From the NCBI RefSeq assembly GCF_040869045.1, contig NW_027137027.1, positions 62,001-126,000 of the forward strand: a stretch of 64,000 bases of DNA, written 5' to 3'. The translations under genes and the position numbers were made by a program. The stretch comes from Eurosta solidaginis. Its lineage: Eukaryota > Arthropoda > Insecta > Diptera > Tephritidae. Below, one piece after another: positions 24,288 through 37,526 of this stretch (position 1 is its first letter; each line of letters begins with the position of its first letter). The notes under the pieces are model-generated. The model was given only the letters and a program-made list of their open reading frames with translations. It searched no databases and was not told the DNA's origin.

Positions 24288-27200
24288 CTTGCTTGGTTCA
24301 ATAGATATGGACACTTATCCCTTTTAATCGGTTAACCCCACCCACAATAGATATGGACACTTATCCCTTTTAGTCGGTTAACCCTACCCACTTCGGCGTA
24401 GAAATTGAACCGTCAACGATAGAACCATGGATCAGCCTGTGGATTAATATACACATAAAAACCTATAATCTGCAAAAATAAAATCGATACTATCTTGTTT
24501 GGTTCAGTAGATATGGACACTTATCCCTTTTAGTCGGTTAACCCAAACCACTATAACGTAGAAATTTAACCGTTAACGATAGAACCTTGGATCAGCTTGT
24601 GGATGAATATACACATAAAAACCTATAATCTGCAAAAATAAAATCGATACTATCTTGTTTGGTTCAATAGATATGGACACTTATCCCTTTTAGTCGGATA
24701 ACCCCACCCAGTATGACGTAGAAATTGAACCGTTAGCGACAGAACCTTGGGTCAGCTTGTGGATTAATATACACATAAAAACCTACCATCTGCAAAAATA
24801 AAATCGATTCTGTCTTTCTTGGTTCAATAGATATGGACACTTATCCCTTTTAGTCGGTTAACCCCACACAGTATGACGTAGAAATTGAACCGTTCACGAT
24901 AGAACCTTGGATCAGCTTGTGGATTAATATACACATAAAAACCTACCATCTGCAAAAATAAATCGATTCTGTCTTGCTTGGTTCAATAGATATGGACACT
25001 TATCCGTTTTATTCGGTTAACCCCACCCAGTTTGACGTAGAAATTGAACCGTTAGCGATAGAACCTTGGATCAGCTTTTGGATTAATATGCATACAAACC
25101 TACCATCTGCAAATATAAATTCGATCCTACCTTGCTTGGTTCAATAGATATGGACACTTATCCCTATTAGTCGGTTAACCCCACCCAGTATGACGTGGAA
25201 ATTTAACCGTTAGCGGTAGAACCTGGGATCAGCTTGTGGATTAATATACACGTAAAACCCTATCATCTGCAATCTATCTTGCTTGGTTCAATAAATATGG
25301 ACACTTATCCCTTTTAGTCGGTTAACCCCACACAGTATGACGTAGAAATTGAACCGTTCACGATAGAACCTTGGATCAGCTTGTGGATTAATATACACAT
25401 AAAAACCTACCATCTGCAAAAATAAATCGATTCTGTCTTGCTTGGTTCAATAGATATGGACACTTATCCGTTTTAGTCGGTTAACCCCACCCAGTTTGAC
25501 GTAGAAATTGAACCGTTAGCGATAGAACCTTGGATCAGCTTTTGGATTAATATGCACACAAACCTACAATCTGCAAATATAAATTCGATCCTACCTTGCT
25601 TGGTTCAATAGATATGGACACTTATCCCTTTTAGTCGGTTAACCCCACCCAGTATAACGTAGAAATTGAACCGTTAGCGATAGAACCTTGGATCAGCTTG
25701 TGGATTAATATACACATAAAAAACTACCATCTGCAAAAATAAATTCGATTCTATCTTGCTTGGTTCAATAGATTTGTATACTTATCCCTTTTAGTCGGTT
25801 AACCCCACCCACTATGACGTAGAAATTGAACCATTAAAGATAGAGCCTTGGATCAGCTTGTGGATTAATATACGCATGAAAACCTATCATCTTCAAAAAC
25901 AAAATCGTTCTATCTTGCTTGGTTCAATAGATATGGACACTTATCCCTTTTAGTCGGTTAACCTCACCCACAGTAGATATGGACACTTATCCCTTTTAGT
26001 CGGTTAACCCAATCCACTTTAACGTAGAAATTGAACCGTTAGCGATAGAACCTTGTATTGACTTGTGGAATAATATACACATAAAAACCTATCATCTGCA
26101 AAAACAAAATCGATTCTATCTTGCTTGGTTCAATAGATATGGACACTTATCCCTTTTAGTCGGTTAACCCCACCCAGTATGACGTAGAAACTGAACCGTT
26201 AGCGATAGAATTTGCATCAGCTTGCGGATTAATATACACATAAAAACCTACCATCTGCAGAAATAAAATCGATTCTGTCTTGCTTGGTTCAATATATATG
26301 GACACTTATCCCTTTTAGTCGGTTAACCCCACCCAGTATGACGTAGAAATTGAACCGTTAGCGATAGAATTTGCATCAGCTTGCGGATTAATATACACAT
26401 AAAAACCTCCCATCTGCAAAAATAAAAGCGATTCTGTCTTGCTTTGTTCAATAGATATGGACACTTATCCCTTTTAGTCGGTTAACCCCACCCAGTTTGA
26501 CGTAGAAATTGAACCGTTAGCGATAGAACCTTGGATCAGCTCGTGGATTAATATGCATATAAAAACATACCATCTGCAAAAATAAATTCGATTATACCTT
26601 GCTTGGTTCAATAGATATGGCCTTTTATCCCTATTAGTCGGTTAACCCCACCCAGTATGACGTAGAAATTTAACCGTTAGCGATAGAACCTTGGATCAGC
26701 TTGTGGATTAATATACACATAAAAACTTACCATTTGGTTCAATAGATATGGATACTTATCCCTATTAGTCGGTTAACCCCACCCAGTATGACGTAGAAAT
26801 TTAACCGTTAGCGATAGTACCTTGGATCAGCTTGTGGATGAATACACACATAAAAACCTATCATCTGCAAAAACAAAATCGATTCTATCTTGCTTGGTTC
26901 AATAGATAGGGACACTTATCCCTTTTAGTCGGTTAACCCCACCCAGTATGACGTAAAAGTTGAACCGCTATCGATAGAACCTTGGGTCAGCCTGTGGATT
27001 AATACACACATAAAAACCTACCATCTGCAAAAATAAATTCGATTCTACCTTGCTTGGTTCAATAGATATGGACACTTATCCCTTTTAGTCAGTTAACCCC
27101 ACCCAGTATGACGTAGAAATTGAACCGTTAGCGATAGAATCTTGTATCAGCTTGTGGATCAATACACACATAAAAAACTATCATCTGCAAAAACAAAATC

Positions 27201-27368
27201 GATTCTATCTTGCTTGGTTCAATAGATATGGACACTTATCCCTTTTAGTCGGTTAACCCGACCCAGTATGACGTAGAAATTGAACCGTTAGCGATAGAAC
27301 CGTGGATCAGCTTGTGGATTAATATACACATAAAAACCTACCATCTGCAAAAATAAATTATATTGTAT
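24288..27368 (+). repeat. Block D higher-order repeat copy D2 (3,081 bp)
   Basis: Starts: 24288 (long marker), 24494, 24654, 24814, 24973, 25131 (147 bp), 25278, 25437, 25595, 25755, 25914 (long, CTCACCCACAGTAG), 26120, 26279, 26438, 26598 (131 bp), 26729, 26889, 27049, 27209. The first eight follow D1 at an offset of 3,227 bp. After 25595 the composition switches to a block-B-like trio (TATAACG, AACCATTAAAGATAGAGCC, CTCACCC long) and then to GAATTTGCATCAGCTTGCGG monomers. The whole unit is repeated at 34446-37526. Confidence 0.88.
26598..26728 (+). repeat. 131-bp monomer (29-bp tail-to-head deletion)
   Basis: The tail and head are fused as ACCATTTGGTTCAATAG, removing CTGC, the A-rich tail, the ATCGAT site and CTTGC. 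The same junction occurs at 36756-36886, exactly 10,158 bp downstream, and nowhere else. Both copies also carry GGCCTTTTATCCC in the front. The lost part is the most A-rich piece of the monomer. Ends are placed by analogy to the normal phase, since the CTTGC landmark itself is gone. Confidence 0.88.
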
Positions 27369-30300
27369 CTTGCTTGGTTCCATAGATATGGACACTTATC
27401 CCTTTTAGTCGGTTAACCCCACCCACAATAGATATGGACACTTATCCCTTTTAGTCGGTTAACCCTACCCACTTCGGCGTAGAAATTGAACCGTCAACGA
27501 TAGAACCATAGATCAGCCTGTGGATTAATATACACATAAAAACCTATAATCTGCAAAAATAAAATCGATACTATCTTGTTTGGTTCAATAGATATGGACA
27601 CTTATCCCTTTTAGTCGGTTAACCCAAACCACTATAACGTAGAAATTTAACCGTTAACGATAGAACCTTGGATCAGCTTGTGGATCAATATACACATAAA
27701 AACCTATAATCTGCAAAAATAAAATCGATACTATCTTGCTTGGTTCAATAGATATGGACACTTATCCCTTTTAGTCGGATAACCCCACCCATTATGACGT
27801 AGAAATTGAACCGTTAGCGACAGAACCTTGGGTCAGCTTGTGGATTAATATACACAAAAAAACCTACCATCTGCAAAAATAAAATCGATTCTGTCTTGCT
27901 TGGTTCAATAGATATGGACACTTATCCCTTTTAGTCGGTTAACTCCACACAGTATGACGTAGAAATTGAACCGTTCACGATAGAACCTTGGATCAGCTTG
28001 TGGATTAATATACACATAAAAACCTACCATCTGCAAAAATAAATCGATACTGTCTTGCTTGGTTCAATAGATATGGACACTTATCCGTTTTAGTCGGTTA
28101 ACCCCACCCAGTTTGACGTAGAAATTGAACCGTTAGCGATAGAACCTTGGATCAGCTTTTGGATTAATATGCACACAAACCTACCATCTGCAAATATAAA
28201 TTCGATCCTACCTTGCTTGGTTCAATAGATATGGACACTTATCCCTATTAGTCGGTTAACCCCACCCAGTATGACGTGGAAATTGAACCGTTAGCGGTAG
28301 AACCTGGGATCAGCTTGTGGATTAATATACACGTAAAACCCTATCATCTGCAATCTATCTTGCTTGGTTCAATAGATATGGACACTTATCCCTTTTAGTC
28401 GGTTAACCCCACACAGTATGACGTAGAAATTGAACCGTTCACGATAGAACCTTGGATCAGCTTGTGGATTAATATACACATAAAAACCTTCCATCTGCAG
28501 AAATAAATCGATTCTGTCTTGCTTGGTTCAATATATATGGACACTTATCCCTTTTAGTCGGTTAACCCCACCCAGTATGACGTAGAAATTGAACCGTTCA
28601 CTATAGAACCTTGGAGCAGCTTGCGGATAAATATACACATAAAAACCTACCATCTGTAAAAATAAATCGATTCTGTCTTGCTTGGTTCAATAGATATGGA
28701 CACTTATCCCTTTTAGTCGGTTAACCCCACCCAGTTTGACGTAGAAATTGAACCGTTAGCGATAGAACCTTGGATCAGCTTGTGGATCAATATACACATA
28801 AAAACCTATCATCTGCAAAAACAAAATCTATTCTATCTTGCTTGGTTCAATAGATATGGACAGTTATCCCTTTTAGTCGGTTAACCCCACCCAGTATGAC
28901 GTAGAAATTGAACCGTTAGCGATAGAATTTGCATCAGCTTGCGGATTAATATACACATAAAGACCTACCATCTGCAGAAATAAAATCGATTCTGTCTTGC
29001 TTGGTTCAATATATATGGACACTTATCCCTTTTAGTCGGTTAACCCCACCCAGTATGACGTAGAAATTGAACCGTTAACGATAGAACCTTGGATCAGCTT
29101 GTGGATTAATATACACATAAAAACCTCCCATCTGCAAAAATAAAAGCGATTATGTCTTGCTTTGTTCAATAGATATGGACACTTATCCCTTTTAGTCGGT
29201 TAACCTCACCCAGTTTGACGTAGAAATTGAACCGTTAGCGATAGAACCTTGGATCAGCTCGTGGATTAATATGCATATAAAAACCTACCATCTGCAAAAA
29301 TAAATTTGATTCTACCTTGCTTGGTTCAATAGATATGGACACTTATCCCTATTAGTCGGTTAACCCCACCCAGTATGACGTAGAAATTGAACCGTTAGCG
29401 ACAGAAGCTTGGATCAGCTTGTGGATTAATATACACATAAAAACCTACCATCTGCAAAAATAAAATCGATTCTATCTTGCTTGGTTCAATAGATATGGAC
29501 ACTTATTCCTTTTAGTCGGATAACCCCACCCAGTATGACGTAGAAATTGAACCGTTAGCGATAGAACTTGGATCAGCTTGCGGATTAATATACACATAAA
29601 AACCTTCCATCTGCAGAAATAAAATCGATTCTGTCTTGCTTGGTTCAATATATATGGACACTTATCCCTTTTAGTCGGTTAACCCCACCCAGTATGACGT
29701 AGAAATTGAACCGTTAACGATAGAACCTTGGATCAGCTTTTGGATTAATATGCATACAAACCTACCATCTTCAAATATAAATTCGATCCTACCTTGCTTG
29801 GTTCAATAGATATGGACACTTATCCCTATTAGTCGGTTAACCCCACCCAGTATGACGTGGAAATTTAACCGTTAGCGGTAGAACCTGGGATCAGCTTGTG
29901 GATTAATATACACGTAAAACCCTATCATCTGCAATCTATCTTGCTTGGTTCAATAGATATGGACACTTATCCCTTTTAGTCGGTTAACCCCACACAGTAT
30001 TACGTAGAAATTGAACCGTTCACGATAGAACCTTGGATCAGCTTGTGGATTAATATACACATAAAAACCTACCATCTGCAAAAATAAATCGATTCTGTCT
30101 TGCTTGGTTCAATAGATATGGACACTTATCCGTTTTAGTCGGTTAACCCCACCCAGTTTGACGTAGAAATTGAACCGTTAGCGATAGAACCTTGGATCAG
30201 CTTTTGGATTAATATGCACACAAACCTACCATCTGCAAATATAAATTCGATCCTACCTTGCTTGGTTCAATAGATATGGACACTTATCCCTTTTAGTCGG

Positions 30301-32176
30301 TTAACCCCACCCAGTATAACGTAGAAATTGAACCGTTAGCGATAGAACCTTGGGTCAGCTTGTGGATTAATATGCACATAAAAAACTACCATCTGCAAAA
30401 ATAAAATCGATTCTGTCTTGCTTGGTTCAATAGATATGGACACTTATCCCTTTTAGTCGGTTAACCCCACCCAGTATGACGCAGAAATTGAACCGTTAGC
30501 GATAGAACCTTGGATTAGCCTGTGGATTAATGCACACATAAAAACCTACCATCTGCAAAAAAAAATTCGATTCTACCTTGCTTGGTTCAATAGATATGGA
30601 CACTTATCCCTTTTAGTCAGTTAACCCCACCCAGTATGACGTAGAAATTGAACAGTTAGCGATAGAATCTTGGATCAGCTTGTGGATTAATACACACATA
30701 AAAACCTACCATCTGCAAAAATAAAATCGATTCTGTCTTGCTTGGTTCAATAGATATGGACACTTATCCCTTTTGGTCGGTTAACCCCACCCAGTATGAC
30801 GCAGAAATTGAACCGTTAGCGATAGAACCTTGGATTAGCCTGTGGATTAATACACACATAAAAACCTACCATCTGCAAAAATAAATTCGATTCTACCTTG
30901 CTTGGTTCAATAGATATGGACACTTATCCCTTTTAGTCGGTTAACCCCACCCAGTTTGACGTAGAAATTGAACTGTTAGCAATAGAACCTTGGATAAGCT
31001 TGTGGATTAATGTGCACATAAAAACCTACCATCTGCAAAAATAAATTCGATTATACCTTGCTTGGTTCAATAGATATGGCCACTTATCCCTATTAGTCGG
31101 TTAACCCCACCCAGTATGACGTAGAAATTTAACCGTTAGCGATAGAACCTTGGATCAGCTTGTGGATTAATACACACATAAAAACCTACCATCTGCAAAA
31201 ATAAAATCGATTCTGTCTTGCTTTGTTCAATAGATATGGACACTTATCCCTTTTAGTCGGTTAACCCCACCCAGTTTGACGTAGAAATTGAACCGTTAGC
31301 GATAGAACCTTGGATCAGCTTGTGGATTAATATGCACATAAAAACCTACCATCTGCAAAAATAAATTCGATTCTGCCTTTCTTGGTTCAATAGATATGGA
31401 CACTTATCCCTATTAGTCGGTTAACCCCACCCAGTATGACGTAGAAATTTAACCGTTAGCGATAGAACCTTGGATCAGCTTGTGGATGAATACACACATA
31501 AAAACCTATCATCTGCAAAAACAAAATCGATTCTATCTTGCTTGGTTCAATAGATATAGACACTTATCCCTTTTAGTCGGTTAACCCCACCCAGTATGAC
31601 GTAGAAGTTGAACCGCTATCGATAGAACCTTGGGTCAGCCTGTGGATTAATACACACATAAAAACCTACCATCTGCAAAAATAAATTCGATTCTACCTTG
31701 CTTGGTTCAATAGATATGGACACTTATCCCTTTTAGTCAGTTAACCCCACCCAGTATGACGTAGAAATTGAACCGTTAGCGATAGGATCTTGTATCAGCT
31801 TGTGGATCAATACACACATAAAAAACTATCATCTGCAAAAACAAAATCGATTCTATCTTGCTTGGTTCAATAGATATGGACACTTATCCCTTTTAGTCGG
31901 TTAACCCGACCCAGTATGACGTAGAAATTTAACCGTTAGCGATAGAACCGTGGATCAGCTTGTGGATTAATATACACATAAAAACCTACCATCTGCAAAA
32001 ATAAATTATATTGTATCTTGCTTGGTTCAATAGATATGGACACTTATCCCTTTTAGTCGGTTAACCCGACCCAGTATGACGTAGAAATTTAACCGTTAGT
32101 GATAGAACCGTTGATCAGCTTGTGGATTAATATACACATAAAAACCTACCATCTGCAAAAATAAATTATATTGTAT
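27369..32176 (+). repeat. Block D compound higher-order repeat D3 (4,808 bp)
   Basis: Thirty monomers: 27369 (long marker, GGTTCCATAG), 27575, 27735, 27895, 28054, 28212 (147), 28359, 28518, 28677, 28837, 28996, 29156, 29316, 29476, 29635, 29793 (147), 29940, 30099, 30257, 30417, 30577, 30737, 30897, 31057, 31217, 31377, 31537, 31697, 31857, 32017. It is a fusion. 27369-29155 is repeated at 37527-39313, while 29793-32176 repeats D1 from 21904 at a constant 7,889-bp offset. Having two 147-bp units inside one marker interval shows that a marker monomer was lost, or a partial copy inserted, around 29316-29792. Confidence 0.85.
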
Positions 32177-34445
32177 CTTGCTTGGTTCAATAGATATGGA
32201 CACTTATCCCTTTTAGTCGGTTAACCCCACCCACAATAGATATGGACACTTATCCCTTTTAGTCGGTTAACCCTACCCAATTCGGCGTAGAAATTGAACC
32301 GTCAACGATAGAACCATGGATCAGCCTGTGGATTAATATACACATAAAAACCTACCATCTGCAAAAATAAAATCGATTCTATCTTGCTTGGTTCAATAGA
32401 TATGGACACTTATTCCTTTTAGTCGGATAACCCCACCCAGTATGACGTAGAAATTGAACCGTTAGCGATAGAACTTGGATCAGCTTGCGGATTAATATAC
32501 ACATAAAAACCTTCCATCTGCAGAAATAAAATCGATTCTGTCTTGCTTGGTTCAATATATATGGACACTTATCCCTTTTAGTCGGTTAACCCCACCCAGT
32601 ATGACGTAGAAATTGAACCGTTAACGATAGAACCTTGGATCAGCTTTTGGATTAATATGCATACAAACCTACCATCTTCAAATATAAATTCGATCCTACC
32701 TTGCTTGGTTCAATAGATATGGACACTTATCCCTATTAGTCGGTTAACCCCACCCAGTATGACGTGGAAATTTAACCGTTAGCGGTAGAACCTGGGATCA
32801 GCTTGTGGATTAATATACACGTAAAACCCTATCATCTGCAATCTATCTTGCTTGGTTCAATAGATATGGACACTTATCCCTTTTAGTCGGTTAACCCCAC
32901 ACAGTATTACGTAGAAATTGAACCGTTCACGATAGAACCTTGGATCAGCTTGTGGATTAATATACACATAAAAACCTACCATCTGCAAAAATAAATCGAT
33001 TCTGTCTTGCTTGGTTCAATAGATATGGACACTTATCCGTTTTAGTCGGTTAACCCCACCCAGTATGACGCAGAAATTGAACCGTTAGCGATAGAACCTT
33101 GGATTAGCCTGTGGATTAATACACACATAAAAACCTACCATCTGCAAAAATAAATTCGATTCTACCTTGCTTGGTTCAATAGATATGGACACTTATCCCT
33201 TTTAGTCGGTTAACCCCACCCAGTTTGACGTAGAAATTGAACTGTTAGCAATAGAACCTTGGATAAGCTTGTGGATTAATGTGCACATAAAAACCTACCA
33301 TCTGCAAAAATAAATTCGATTATACCTTGCTTGGTTCAATAGATATGGCCACTTATCCCTATTAGTCGGTTAACCCCACCCAGTATGACGTAGAAATTTA
33401 ACCGTTAGCGATAGAACCTTGGATCAGCTTGTGGATTAATACACACATAAAAACCTACCATCTGCAAAAATAAAATCGATTCTGTCTTGCTTTGTTCAAT
33501 AGATATGGACACTTATCCCTTTTAGTCGGTTAACCCCACCCAGTTTGACGTAGAAATTGAACCGTTAGCGATAGAACCTTGGATCAGCTTGTGGATTAAT
33601 ATGCACATAAAAACCTACCATCTGCAAAAATAAATTCGATTCTGCCTTTCTTGGTTCAATAGATATGGACACTTATCCCTATTAGTCGGTTAACCCCACC
33701 CAGTATGACGTAGAAATTTAACCGTTAGCGATAGAACCTTGGATCAGCTTGTGGATGAATACACACATAAAAACCTATCATCTGCAAAAACAAAATCGAT
33801 TCTATCTTGCTTGGTTCAATAGATATAGACACTTATCCCTTTTAGTCGGTTAACCCCACCCAGTATGACGTAGAAGTTGAACCGCTATCGATAGAACCTT
33901 GGGTCAGCCTGTGGATTAATACACACATAAAAACCTACCATCTGCAAAAATAAATTCGATTCTACCTTGCTTGGTTCAATAGATATGGACACTTATCCCT
34001 TTTAGTCAGTTAACCCCACCCAGTATGACGTAGAAATTGAACCGTTAGCGATAGGATCTTGTATCAGCTTGTGGATCAATACACACATAAAAAACTATCA
34101 TCTGCAAAAACAAAATCGATTCTATCTTGCTTGGTTCAATAGATATGGACACTTATCCCTTTTAGTCGGTTAACCCGACCCAGTATGACGTAGAAATTTA
34201 ACCGTTAGCGATAGAACCGTGGATCAGCTTGTGGATTAATATACACATAAAAACCTACCATCTGCAAAAATAAATTATATTGTATCTTGCTTGGTTCAAT
34301 AGATATGGACACTTATCCCTTTTAGTCGGTTAAACCGACCCAGTATGACGTAGAAATTTAACCGTTAGTGATAGAACCGTTGATCAGCTTGTGGATTAAT
34401 ATACACATAAAAACCTACCATCTGCAAAAATAAATTATATTGTAT
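32177..34445 (+). repeat. Block D higher-order repeat copy D4 (2,269 bp)
   Basis: Starts: 32177 (long marker, CCCAATTCGGCG), 32383, 32542, 32700 (147), 32847, 33006, 33166, 33326, 33486, 33646, 33806, 33966, 34126, 34286. 32383-33005 repeats 29476-30098 (offset 2,907). From 33006 on it repeats 30737-32176 (offset 2,269), so four monomers (638 bp) are missing relative to the parent. Shared private variants include GATATAGACAC, GATAGGATCTTG, GTTAGCAATAG, CACACAGTATTACG and ACCGTTGATC, so the duplication is recent. Confidence 0.88.
33006..33165 (+). repeat. Chimeric monomer at a 638-bp in-register deletion
   Basis: The front (TATCCGTTTTAG) matches the monomer at 30099, while the middle and back (GACGCAGAAATTG, TTGGATTAGCCTGTGG, ACACACAT) match the monomer at 30737. 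The crossover lies between about +40 and +65, in the conserved TAGTCGGTTAACCCCACCC stretch. The expected product of unequal crossover between two monomers four units apart is exactly this, with 158+160+160+160 bp removed. Confidence 0.85.
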
Positions 34446-37400
34446 CTTGCTTGGTTCAATAGATATGGACACTTATCCCTTTTAGTCGGTTAACCCCACC
34501 CACAATAGATATGGACACTTATCCCTTTTAGTCGGTTAACCCTACCCAATTCGGCGTAGAAATTGAACCGTCAACGATAGAACCATGGATCAGCCTGTGG
34601 ATTAATATACACATAAAAACCTATAATCTGCAAAAATAAAATCGATACTATCTTGTTTGGTTCAGTAGATATGGACACTTATCCCTTTTAGTCGGTTAAC
34701 CCAAACCACTATAACGTAGAAATTTAACCGTTAACGATAGAACCTTGGATCAGCTTGTGGATTAATATACACATAAAAACCTATAATCTGCAAAAATAAA
34801 ATCGATACTATCTTGTTTGGTTCAATAGATATGGACACTTATCCCTTTTAGTCGGATAACCCCACCCAGTATGACGTAGAAATTGAACCGTTAGCGACAG
34901 AACCTTGGGTCAGCTTGTGGATTAATATACACATAAAAACCTACCATCTGCAAAAATAAAATCGATTCTGTCTTTCTTGGTTCAATAGATATGGACACTT
35001 ATCCCTTTTAGTCGGTTAACCCCACACAGTATGACGTAGAAATTGAACCGTTCACGATAGAACCTTGGATCAGCTTGTGGATTAATATACACATAAAAAC
35101 CTACCATCTGCAAAAATAAATCGATTCTGTCTTGCTTGGTTCAATAGATATGGACACTTATCCGTTTTAGTCGGTTAACCCCACCCAGTTTGACGTAGAA
35201 ATTGAACCGTTAGCGATAGAACCTTGGATCAGCTTTTGGATTAATATGCATACAAACCTACCATCTGCAAATATAAATTCGATCCTACCTTGCTTGGTTC
35301 AATAGATATGGACACTTATCCCTATTAGTCGGTTAACCCCACCCAGTATGACGTGGAAATTTAACCGTTAGCGGTAGAACCTGGGATCAGCTTGTGGATT
35401 AATATACACGTAAAACCCTATCATCTGCAATCTATCTTGCTTGGTTCAATAGATATGGACACTTATCCCTTTTAGTCGGTTAACCCCACACAGTATGACG
35501 TAGAAATTGAACCGTTCACGATAGAACCTTGGATCAGCTTGTGGATTAATATACACATAAAAACCTACCATCTGCAAAAATAAATCGATTCTGTCTTGCT
35601 TGGTTCAATAGATATGGACACTTATCCGTTTTAGTCGGTTAACCCCACCCAGTTTGACGTAGAAATTGAACCGTTAGCGATAGAACCTTGGATCAGCTTT
35701 TGGATTAATATGCACACAAACCTACCATCTGCAAATATAAATTCGATCCTACCTTGCTTGGTTCAATAGATATGGACACTTATCCCTTTTAGTCGGTTAA
35801 CCCCACCCAGTATAACGTAGAAATTGAACCGTTAGCGATAGAACCTTGGATCAGCTTGTGGATTAATATACACATAAAAAACTACCATCTGCAAAAATAA
35901 ATTCGATTCTATCTTGCTTGGTTCAATAGATTTGTATACTTATCCCTTTTAGTCGGTTAACCCCACCCACTATGACGTAGAAATTGAACCATTAAAGATA
36001 GAGCCTTGGATCAGCTTGTGGATTAATATACGCATGAAAACCTATCATCTTCAAAAACAAAATCGTTCTATCTTGCTTGGTTCAATAGATATGGACACTT
36101 ATCCCTTTTAGTCGGTTAACCTCACCCACAGTAGATATGGACACTTATCCCTTTTAGTCGGTTAACCCAATCCACTTTAACGTAGAAATTGAACCGTTAG
36201 CGATAGAACCTTGTATTGACTTGTGGAATAATATACACATAAAAACCTATCATCTGCAAAAACAAAATCGATTCTATCTTGCTTGGTTCAATAGATATGG
36301 ACACTTATCCCTTTTAGTCGGTTAACCCCACCCAGTATGACGTAGAAACTGAACCGTTAGCGATAGAATTTGCATCAGCTTGCGGATTAATATACACATA
36401 AAAACCTACCATCTGCAGAAATAAAATCGATTCTGTCTTGCTTGGTTCAATATATATGGACACTTATCCCTTTTAGTCGGTTAACCCCACCCAGTATGAC
36501 GTAGAAATTGAACCGTTAGCGATAGAATTTGCATCAGCTTGCGGATTAATATACACATAAAAACCTCCCATCTGCAAAAATAAAAGCGATTCTGTCTTGC
36601 TTTGTTCAATAGATATGGACACTTATCCCTTTTAGTCGGTTAACCCCACCCAGTTTGACGTAGAAATTGAACCGTTAGCGATAGAACCTTGGATCAGCTC
36701 GTGGATTAATATGCATATAAAAACCTACCATCTGCAAAAATAAATTCGATTATACCTTGCTTGGTTCAATAGATATGGCCTTTTATCCCTATTAGTCGGT
36801 TTACCCCACCCAGTATGACGTAGAAATTTAACCGTTAGCGATAGAACCTTGGATCAGCTTGTGGATTAATATACACATAAAAACTTACCATTTGGTTCAA
36901 TAGATATGGACACTTATCCCTATTAGTCGGTTAACCCCACCCAGTATGACGTAGAAATTTAACCGTTAGCGATAGAACCTTGGATCAGCTTGTGGATGAA
37001 TACACACATAAAAACCTATCATCTGCAAAAACAAAATCGATTCTATCTTGCTTGGTTCAATAGATAGGGACACTTATCCCTTTTAGTCGGTTAACCCCAC
37101 CCAGTATGACGTAAAAGTTGAACCGCTATCGATAGAACCTTGGGTCAGCCTGTGGATTAATACACACATAAAAACCTACCATCTGCAAAAATAAATTCGA
37201 TTCTACCTTGCTTGGTTCAAAAGATATGGACACTTATCCCTTTTAGTCAGTTAACCCCACCCAGTATGACGTAGAAATTGAACCGTTAGCGATAGAATCT
37301 TGTATCAGCTTGTGGATCAATACACACATAAAAAACTATTCTCTGCAAAAACAAAATCGATTCTATCTTGCTTGGTTCAATAGATATGGACACTTATCCC

Positions 37401-37526
37401 TTTTAGTCGGTTAATCCGACCCAGTATGACGTAGAAATTGAACCGTTAGCGATAGAACCGTGGATCAGCTTGTGGATTAATATACACATAAAAACCTACC
37501 ATCTGCAAAAATAAATTATATTGTAT
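34446..37526 (+). repeat. Block D higher-order repeat copy D5 (copy of D2, 3,081 bp)
   Basis: Starts: 34446 (long marker), 34652, 34812, 34972, 35131, 35289 (147), 35436, 35595, 35753, 35913, 36072 (long, CTCACCCACAGTAG), 36278, 36437, 36596, 36756 (131), 36887, 37047, 37207, 37367. Every monomer start equals that of D2 plus 10,158, including the rare 29-bp deletion in the 131-bp unit and the GATAGGGACAC and GACGTAAAAGTTG variants. Differences seen by eye are few, such as GGTTTACCCC near 36799. Confidence 0.9.
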
